A stretch of DNA of 7,266 nt from Firmicutes bacterium CAG:124. GTDB taxonomy: Bacteria; Bacillota; Clostridia; Oscillospirales; Oscillospiraceae. A program made the position numbers and the translations under genes. Positions 1 to 5,054 of the stretch are shown here, piece by piece; within the stretch, counting starts at the first letter, position 1, and the number at the start of each line of letters is the position of its first letter. The stretch spans positions 1 to 7,266 of the forward strand of contig HF990561.1 of NCBI GenBank assembly GCA_000432135.1. The letters are read 5' to 3'. Under the pieces are notes generated by a model. It was not told where the DNA came from, searched no databases, and saw only the letters and a program-made list of their open reading frames with translations.

Positions 1-34
1 CCTGCCGCAAGCTGCGGCAGGCGGGGCAGCTTTT
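1..34. terminator. Strong hairpin, probable bidirectional terminator
   Basis: Bases 1-9 and 13-21 form a perfect 9-bp inverted repeat (CCTGCCGCA / TGCGGCAGG) around a 3-base AGC loop. The right flank continues as CGGGGCAGC followed by TTTT (31-34). The leftward gene stops at 42, so this hairpin lies just downstream of it. On that strand an A-run precedes the stem, and the matching U-run would lie to the left of the window. The right flank suggests that the stem continues outside the window, giving a terminator that works in both directions. The hairpin is seen directly. The terminator role and its extension are inference because the left part is cut off. Confidence 0.6.
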
Positions 35-41
35 GATCAGT

Positions 42-827
42 TTATGCCTTCTGCGGCTCCATTGCGTCTGCGAGGGTGTCGGTGATGGCGGCGCGGAAGA
101 GGCTGCCTGCGTTGTCGTGGACGATGTTCAGGGCGGGGGCCGTATGGTTCAGTTCGATCTTGCTGTCCATGTAGAGATCGAGGTCGAGCATGAACACGCG
201 CTCCTCCGTCGTCTCGCGGGTGCGGTTGTTGACCTTGCGCAGCAGGCCCGGGCCGGATTTGACGTTGGCCTTCGCGCCGCCGGGCATCTGGACGGTCGCG
301 GTCAGCTCGTTCTTCATGAACGCCTGCTCCTGCGCGTCCTCGTCGCCCATGAGGCCCAAAAATCCCGGCGTGATGAGTTCTTTCCAGAGGCAGTCCTCCA
401 GACCGAGCGGCGCGCGGCGGAATGCGTTGACATACCGCAGGCCCACGCGGGTGAACCACGAGGGATGATATGTCTCGATAAACACGGCGAGAATGCGGTC
501 GAGCCGCTGGGCAAATTCCTCCCAGCGGGTATAGCCGTAGGTCGAAAGGGCGATAAAGCCCTTGGTGAGACTGATTTTCCACTGCCCCTCGGCAGAGACG
601 AACTGATAGTTGTTGACCGTTCCCTGCGGAACAGGCTTGCCGTTCACCATCTGCGGCGGCAGCTGCTCGATCTTCTTTTCATACTGCGGATATTCCCGGC
701 GGATGCGGTCCTGAAACGCGGCAGGCTCGCTTGCGTCGATGGACAGGATCTCCGGGAAACGAAGCTGACAGATCACCTCGACCAGCTGGCGCTTGGCGTA
801 GATCATTCGTTCTTCATTGGAAAACAT
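42..827 (-). CDS. TIGR04255 family protein, function unknown
   Basis: This leftward gene encodes 261 residues and resembles the sporadically distributed TIGR04255 family, which has no established function. The N-terminus carries the family's usual opening (LVEVICQLRFPEI at residues 15-27). It is followed by a block with WKISLTKGFIALST (83-96) and YTRWEEF (99-105), then RVGLRYVN (127-134), and a C-terminal LDLDLY (214-219) ahead of a short helix ending in ITDTLADAM. No signal peptide or membrane segment is visible, so it is probably cytosolic. The ATG at 827 is preferred because GAAAGG lies about 10 bases upstream of it. The in-frame GTG at 836 is only about one base from that site. The gene is transcribed away from the PAP2 gene from its own promoter. 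The family match is from motif memory and the biochemical role is unknown. Confidence 0.8.
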   Translation of the reverse strand: MFSNEERMIYAKRQLVEVICQLRFPEILSIDASEPAAFQDRIRREYPQYEKKIEQLPPQMVNGKPVPQGTVNNYQFVSAEGQWKISLTKGFIALSTYGYTRWEEFAQRLDRILAVFIETYHPSWFTRVGLRYVNAFRRAPLGLEDCLWKELITPGFLGLMGDEDAQEQAFMKNELTATVQMPGGAKANVKSGPGLLRKVNNRTRETTEERVFMLDLDLYMDSKIELNHTAPALNIVHDNAGSLFRAAITDTLADAMEPQKA

Positions 828-857
828 GGTTCGCACACCTTTCGTTGCTTTTCTTAT

Positions 858-885
858 ATCATACTATATTTATCTGAAAATGCAA
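858..885 (-). promoter_or_regulatory. Promoter for the TIGR04255 gene
   Basis: Read leftward, a TATGAT -10 element (858-863, one mismatch to TATAAT) lies 16 bases from a weak -35, TTGCAT (880-885). It sits in a locally AT-rich stretch about 30 bases ahead of the ATG at 827. The -35 is only five bases from the -35 of the opposite promoter, so the two would be bound back to back. The elements are seen directly and their activity is inferred. Confidence 0.5.
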
Positions 886-890
886 GATGC

Positions 891-919
891 TTGGCAAATC
901 CGGCGTTTGGTGGTATACT
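891..919 (+). promoter_or_regulatory. Promoter for the PAP2-hydrolase-DUF2804-MocR unit
   Basis: TTGGCA (891-896, five of six to consensus) and TATACT (914-919, five of six) are separated by an ideal 17 bases. The TGG just ahead of the -10 makes an extended -10 (TGn). This is the best sigma-A-type promoter in the window. It would give a leader of roughly 25 bases before the ATG at 951. Confidence 0.7.
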
Positions 920-937
920 GAGTCTGTATCTCAATTC

Positions 938-943
938 AGGAGG
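938..943 (+). promoter_or_regulatory. Ribosome binding site that fixes the PAP2 start
   Basis: A perfect AGGAGG lies 7 bases ahead of the ATG at 951. The reading frame stays open far upstream, back to about base 33, so this site together with the promoter at 891-919 decides the start. The upstream open stretch is only the antisense shadow of the TIGR04255 gene. Confidence 0.85.
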
Positions 944-950
944 TTCCGGT

Positions 951-1892
951 ATGGATTTTTTGCGGCTTCTTGCGGCGGGACGCTGCGGAGCGCTGGACAC
1001 GTTTTTCTCGGGTCTGACCTATTTCGGCTCGGAGATCGCGTTCATGGCGGCGGCGCTGCTGATCTTCTGGTGCGTTGACAAGCGGCAGGGCTATTATGTC
1101 TTTCTGGTCGGTGCGCTCGGCACGGTCTGCAACCAGTTTCTGAAGCTGGCCTTCCGCATTCCGCGCCCGTGGGTGCTCGATCCGGACTTTCAGATCGTCG
1201 AAGCCGCCCGCGCGGACGCGACGGGCTATTCCTTCCCCTCCGGCCACACGCAGAATATCGTCGGCACGACGGCCTCGATCTTCGCGAGCCGGAAGGAAAC
1301 GTGGGTGCGTATTGTCTGTATCGTGTTGATGGTTCTGGTGCCGTTTTCGCGGATGTACCTGGGCGTTCACACGCCGCTGGACGTCGGCGTGGCCTTCCTG
1401 ACGGCGCTGGCGCTGGCTGCGGCGCTCTATCCGGCGTTCCGGACAGAATCTGCCGCAAAAAAGACAGTGCCGTGGCTTTTACTTGGCGTGGCGGTGCTGT
1501 GCGGCGGATATCTGATCTACGCCTCGTCCCTCGCCCGGTGCGACTGGCCGGCGGGCAGCGAAGACCTTTCCAATATCACGCACGGCCTCAAAAACGCGTA
1601 CACCATGCTGGGCGCGCTGCTGGGCTTTCTGATCGTGTACATTGCCGACGAGAAAAAGCTGCATTTTGACGTGCGCGCGCCGTTCTGGGGACAGGTTTTA
1701 AAGCTGGTACTCGGCCTTGCGCTGATGCTCGGCATCAAGGCGGGGCTGAAGCCGCTGCTGGTGTCTCTCTTTGCCGGGTCGCAGGCGGAAAGCTTTGTGC
1801 GGTATTTCCTGCTTGTCCTGTTTGCGGGCATTGTCTGGCCGCTTACGTTCCCGTTCTTCGCAAAGCTCGGAAGGAAGGGGAACGCGGCATGA
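951..1892 (+). CDS. PAP2 family membrane phosphatase
   Basis: This 313-residue integral membrane protein belongs to the PAP2/type 2 phosphatidic acid phosphatase superfamily. Members remove phosphate from lipid phosphates or isoprenyl pyrophosphates at the membrane. All three catalytic motifs are intact: K-x6-RP (K65 to R72-P73), PSGH (96-99, with the catalytic-phase histidine H99) and SR-x5-H-x3-D (S133-R134, H140, D144). Hydrophobic segments lie near residues 26-42, 50-64, 119-131, 145-161, 174-191, 215-231, 247-262 and 284-302. The last four follow the PAP2 domain and form a C-terminal membrane extension of about 145 residues that the core family does not need. The start is set by AGGAGG at 938-943. 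The stop overlaps the next gene's ATG (ATGA). The substrate cannot be told from sequence; phosphatidate, undecaprenyl pyrophosphate and similar lipids are all possible. Confidence 0.9.
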   Translation: MDFLRLLAAGRCGALDTFFSGLTYFGSEIAFMAAALLIFWCVDKRQGYYVFLVGALGTVCNQFLKLAFRIPRPWVLDPDFQIVEAARADATGYSFPSGHTQNIVGTTASIFASRKETWVRIVCIVLMVLVPFSRMYLGVHTPLDVGVAFLTALALAAALYPAFRTESAAKKTVPWLLLGVAVLCGGYLIYASSLARCDWPAGSEDLSNITHGLKNAYTMLGALLGFLIVYIADEKKLHFDVRAPFWGQVLKLVLGLALMLGIKAGLKPLLVSLFAGSQAESFVRYFLLVLFAGIVWPLTFPFFAKLGRKGNAA

Positions 1893-2833
1893 CGGCGGCG
1901 TTGATCGTTCTGGCTGCTTTGCTGGCGGTCGTTCTGCTGGCGCTGGGTCTGTTCCTGTTTGCCTGCCGCCGCAGCCCCGTCCCGGATTTTACAAAGCCCG
2001 CGGTCATCGCCCAATGGGGCAGGGAGGACCAGACGGAGGAAATTCTCGCGGGTATCACGCTGATGCAGGACGCGGAGGATATCTTTCTGCCATCCCATGA
2101 CGGCCTGCGTCTGCACGGGCAGCTATTGCAGCAGCCCGGCGCGAAGGGCACGATCCTTCTGTTCCACGGCTACCGGTCGAGCTGGATCATCGATTTTTCC
2201 ATTGTCCTTCCCTATTACTATTCGCTCGGATATAATTTACTCGCCGTGGATGAGCGTGCGCACGGGCAGTCGGAGGGCGTATATATCACCTTCGGCATTC
2301 ACGAGCGCCGGGACGCCGCAACATGGGCGCAGTACGCGGCCATGCACTTTGGCCCGGATCACCCGCTGTTTCTGGGCGGGCTTTCGATGGGCGCGACGAC
2401 GGTTCTGCTGGCCTCCGCGCTGGAGCTTCCGCCGTCCGTGCGGGGCGTGATCGCCGACTGCGGCTTCTCCTCGCCGGAGGCGATCATGCGAAGCGTTCTG
2501 CGGGCGCACGTAAAATGGCTCCCGGCGGGGCCGCTGCTGGGACTGATGGACGTCTGCACGCGTGTGTTCGCGGGCTTTTCCATCAAAGAAGCGTCCACGC
2601 TGGACGCGGTATCGAAAACGAAGTGCCCTATTCTGTTCATCCACGGCACAGCGGACACCTTCGTCCCCTGCTCCATGTCGCAGGCCGCCTATGACGTCTG
2701 TGCGTCTGAAAAGCAGCTAATCCTCGTCGACGGGGCAAGGCACGGCTACAGCTATCTGGTCGACCGCCCGCGCGTGCAGGCGGCGCTGGCAGCGTTTCTG
2801 GAAAAATACACATCACAGGAGGCTATCCAATGA
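1889..2833 (+). CDS. Membrane-anchored alpha/beta hydrolase
   Basis: This is a 314-residue serine hydrolase of the alpha/beta fold, in the group annotated as lysophospholipase/esterase-like hydrolases. Residues 3-25 form one hydrophobic N-terminal segment followed by CRRS, which suggests an anchor with the enzyme domain attached. The oxyanion region is HGY (93-95), and DERAHGQSEG (121-130) is typical of this subgroup. The nucleophile elbow is G164-L-S166-M-G168. D256 (in HGTAD) and H285 (in ARHG) complete the expected triad. The start ATG overlaps the PAP2 stop as ATGA, with a purine-rich site (AAGGGG, 1875-1880) 8 bases upstream, so translation is probably coupled. The reaction is predicted to be ester or amide hydrolysis. 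The substrate is unknown, but the anchor and the lipid-phosphatase neighbour make a lipid ester plausible. Confidence is high for the fold and low for the substrate. Confidence 0.88.
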   Translation: MTAALIVLAALLAVVLLALGLFLFACRRSPVPDFTKPAVIAQWGREDQTEEILAGITLMQDAEDIFLPSHDGLRLHGQLLQQPGAKGTILLFHGYRSSWIIDFSIVLPYYYSLGYNLLAVDERAHGQSEGVYITFGIHERRDAATWAQYAAMHFGPDHPLFLGGLSMGATTVLLASALELPPSVRGVIADCGFSSPEAIMRSVLRAHVKWLPAGPLLGLMDVCTRVFAGFSIKEASTLDAVSKTKCPILFIHGTADTFVPCSMSQAAYDVCASEKQLILVDGARHGYSYLVDRPRVQAALAAFLEKYTSQEAIQ

Positions 2834-3867
2834 GACAGCAGCATGAGATCACCACTTCCGGCCCGCTGCTCGGCAGCGACGGCAATCTGCTCGAACCCGG
2901 CTGGGCGCGTTCCCTGCTCCCGGTCTACCGGCGCGCGGACATCAAAGCCGGCGCGATGCGCGTCAAGGAATGGGATTACTACCTCATCACCGACGGCCAT
3001 ATCGGTCTGGCGCTGACCATCGCGGACAACGGCTATATGGGCCTCGACTCCGTTTCCTTCCTCGACTTTGACGGCAAATGGGAAAAAACGACCAGCCGGA
3101 TGCGTGCGCTGCCGCTGGGCCGGACACAGCTGCCGGAATCGAGCGCGGAGGGCGCGTCGGAAATTTCAAGGAGCGGCTATGCCCTGGCCTTCTATCACGA
3201 GGACGGGGCGCGGATGCTCTCGTTCCACATGGACAAATTTCTGGACAAGGAGCCGATCGAGGGCATTGTCAAGCTCACCGACGAGCCGGCCGAGAGCATG
3301 GTCATCGCCACGCCCTTTGACAAGCCCGGACATTTCTATTACAACCAGAAGATCAACTGTATGCGCGCCGAGGGCTGGATCGAGCTGGGCAGCCGCCGGT
3401 ACGAGCTGACGAAGGACAAATTCTTCGCTGTGCTCGACTGGGGCCGCGGCGTGTGGACGTATCACAACACGTGGTACTGGGGCAGCGCCTCCGGTGAGCT
3501 GGATGGCGCACCCTTCGGCTGGAACATCGGCTACGGCTTCGGCAACACCAGCGCCGCGACGGAGAACGTGCTGTTCTACGACGGAAAAATCCACAAGCTG
3601 GGCGAGGTCAAGTTTGAAATTCCCATGGATGAAGATGGCTTTGAGGACTTCATGAAGCCCTGGGTCTTCACGAGCGACGACAACCGGTTCTATATGAATT
3701 TTACACCGGTGCTCGACCGCAGCGCGTTCATGAGCGCAGGCGTTGTGCTGTCCGATCAGCATCAGGTCTTTGGTCATTTCACGGGCCGCATCACGCTTGA
3801 CGACGGAACGGTCCTGCCCGTGCGCGACTTCTTCGGCTTTGCCGAGAAGGTCGAAAACAAATGGTAA
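2830..3867 (+). CDS. DUF2804 domain-containing protein
   Basis: This 345-residue protein fits the DUF2804 family over its whole length. Family hallmarks visible here are an N-terminal GPLLGSDGNLLEPGWAR (11-27) and IKAGAMRVKEWDYY (38-51). Next come a central FYYNQKINCM (169-178) and the tryptophan-rich signature around DWGRGVWTYHNTWYWG (203-218), followed by GWNIGYGFG (230-238). There is no signal peptide or membrane segment. The many short beta-like stretches and aromatic residues would suit a beta-rich ligand-binding fold, but no enzymatic activity has been assigned that I know of. The ATG overlaps the hydrolase stop (ATGA). A perfect AGGAGG (2817-2822) lies 7 bases upstream, so this gene should be translated strongly both by coupling and on its own. 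The family call is confident and the role is unknown. The neighbours hint at lipid or envelope metabolism. Confidence 0.85.
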   Translation: MRQQHEITTSGPLLGSDGNLLEPGWARSLLPVYRRADIKAGAMRVKEWDYYLITDGHIGLALTIADNGYMGLDSVSFLDFDGKWEKTTSRMRALPLGRTQLPESSAEGASEISRSGYALAFYHEDGARMLSFHMDKFLDKEPIEGIVKLTDEPAESMVIATPFDKPGHFYYNQKINCMRAEGWIELGSRRYELTKDKFFAVLDWGRGVWTYHNTWYWGSASGELDGAPFGWNIGYGFGNTSAATENVLFYDGKIHKLGEVKFEIPMDEDGFEDFMKPWVFTSDDNRFYMNFTPVLDRSAFMSAGVVLSDQHQVFGHFTGRITLDDGTVLPVRDFFGFAEKVENKW

Positions 3868-3871
3868 GCGT

Positions 3872-4960
3872 ATGCTGACCTACGATCTGCAAGCGGGCGA
3901 TCAGCCGAAATATTACCGGCTCTATACCTGCATCCGCGAGGATATCCTGCGGGCCGAGCTTCCGCCGGGGCAGAAGCTGCCGTCGAAGCGGGCGCTGGCG
4001 GAGCATCTGCATATCAGCCTCGCGACCGTCTCCGGCGCGTATGAGCAGCTCGTGGACGAGGGCTATCTCACAGCGAAGCCGCGCAGCGGCTATTATGTCA
4101 GCGCCATCTCCCGCCTGCCGCAGAACACGCAGCCGCAGACGCGCCTGCGTATGCTCCCCGCGGACGCGCCTGCCGCGCAGGAGCCTGCGGGCTACGGCTT
4201 CCGGTATTCCGCGCTGACCCGGCTCATGCGCGAGGTCATCGCCGACTGCGGTACGCGGCTGCTGGAAAAGCCGCCGCATTACGGCTGTGCGGAACTGCGC
4301 AACGCGATCGCGGAATATCTGCTGCGCTACCGCGGGATGCTGGCCCAGCCGGACTGCATCGTCATCGGCTCCGGCGCGGAATATCTCTACGGTCTGATCG
4401 TGCAGCTGCTGGGCCGGGAGCGCGTATATGGGCTGGAAGACCCCGGCTATGAAAAGGTCCGGCAGGTCTACGCGGCCAACGGCGCGGTCTGTGAGCTGCT
4501 GCCCATGGGCGAAGACGGCATCCGCGCCGGCGCGCTGCAAAACGCACGCGCGTCCGTCCTGCACATCACGCCGTTTCACAGCTTCCCCACCGGCATCACC
4601 ACGTCAGCGGCCAAGCGCAGCGACTATCTTTCCTGGGCGGCGGAGCGGAACGCGATTTTGATCGAGGACGATTTCGATTCGGAGTTTTCCGAAAACAAAA
4701 AGCCGCTGCAGACGCTCTATTCCATGGACCGGCGCGGATGTGTGATCTACGTGAACACGTTTTCGCATTCGCTGGCCCCATCCATGCGTATGGGCTATAT
4801 GGTGCTGCCGGAGCGCCTGATGGAGCAGTACCGGCAGACGCTCGGCTTTTATTCCTGCTCTGTACCGCTGTTCGACCAGTACGTTCTGGCCCGCTTTATC
4901 TCGCAGGGCTATTTTGAGCGCCACCTGAACCGTCTGCGGCGGCAGAACAAGGGAAAATAA
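3872..4960 (+). CDS. MocR/GntR-type regulator, short, PLP lysine replaced by His
   Basis: This 362-residue protein has an N-terminal GntR-type winged helix (about 12-76; LPSKRALAEHLHIS at 36-49 and SGAYEQLVDEGYL at 54-66). A fold-type I aminotransferase-like domain follows from about 110. PLP-site landmarks are present: YGCAELRNAIAEYL (137-150), LEDPGY (188-193), TPFHSFPTG (233-241) and IEDDFDSEF (264-272). The segment that normally reads TFSK with the Schiff-base lysine reads TFSH here, with His at 299 (codon CAT, 4766-4768). The protein ends a few residues after FERHLNRLRR (348-357), where full-length MocR proteins (about 450-490 residues) continue with the C-terminal small domain. Neither other forward frame past 4960 encodes a recognisable continuation. 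The ATG at 3872 lies 4 bases after the DUF2804 stop, with no clear ribosome site, so translation is probably coupled. It is likely a DNA-binding regulator, possibly of its own operon, that is unable to perform catalysis. The short C-terminus may be normal for its clostridial subfamily. Confidence 0.85.
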   Translation: MLTYDLQAGDQPKYYRLYTCIREDILRAELPPGQKLPSKRALAEHLHISLATVSGAYEQLVDEGYLTAKPRSGYYVSAISRLPQNTQPQTRLRMLPADAPAAQEPAGYGFRYSALTRLMREVIADCGTRLLEKPPHYGCAELRNAIAEYLLRYRGMLAQPDCIVIGSGAEYLYGLIVQLLGRERVYGLEDPGYEKVRQVYAANGAVCELLPMGEDGIRAGALQNARASVLHITPFHSFPTGITTSAAKRSDYLSWAAERNAILIEDDFDSEFSENKKPLQTLYSMDRRGCVIYVNTFSHSLAPSMRMGYMVLPERLMEQYRQTLGFYSCSVPLFDQYVLARFISQGYFERHLNRLRRQNKGK

Positions 4961-4962
4961 TC

Positions 4963-4994
4963 GCGGAAACCTCGCAAATTCCGCTGGATTTTTT
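4963..4994 (+). terminator. Weak terminator candidate after the MocR gene
   Basis: GCGGAA (4963-4968) pairs with TTCCGC (4979-4984) across a 10-base loop, and six T residues follow at 4989-4994 after TGGA. The stem is short and the loop wide, so it would be a modest terminator at best. Its T-run runs into the -35 region of the next promoter. Pairing is seen directly and function is inferred. Confidence 0.35.
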
Positions 4995-5019
4995 GCGCGT
5001 CCTGTGTTATTGTGATAAT
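4992..5019 (+). promoter_or_regulatory. Promoter for the flavodiiron fusion gene
   Basis: An extended -10, TGT-GATAAT (5011-5019, with the hexamer at 5014-5019), lies 16 bases from a weak -35, TTTGCG (4992-4997). The alternative -35 is TTGCGC one base further on, at 15 bases. The AT-rich stretch continues to about 5040. A small inverted repeat, TTAT-TGTG-ATAA (5007-5018), overlaps the -10 and could be an operator, but it matches no regulator box well enough to name one. The leader would be about 30 bases. Confidence 0.5.
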
Positions 5020-5054
5020 GGAAATTATTATTATATTTGAAAGGAATCCGATTT

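Noticed and set aside
33..950. An open stretch in frame with and upstream of the PAP2 gene, which could suggest a much longer protein.
   Set aside because: It is antisense to the TIGR04255 gene, and a strong promoter and a perfect AGGAGG place the start at 951.
3743..3871. An in-frame upstream ATG that would extend the MocR-like protein by 43 residues.
   Set aside because: The extra part lies inside the DUF2804 gene in another frame, has no family similarity, and homologs of this type begin at about MLTYDL.
3791..4579. A 262-codon minus-strand open frame opposite the MocR-like gene.
   Set aside because: It is low in complexity (Arg, Leu, Gln rich), has no domain or ribosome site that I can see, and overlaps a clear gene entirely.
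4940..5040. A frameshift hiding the missing C-terminal domain of the MocR-like protein.
   Set aside because: Neither alternative forward frame after 4940 reads like an aminotransferase small domain, and both stop before 5045.
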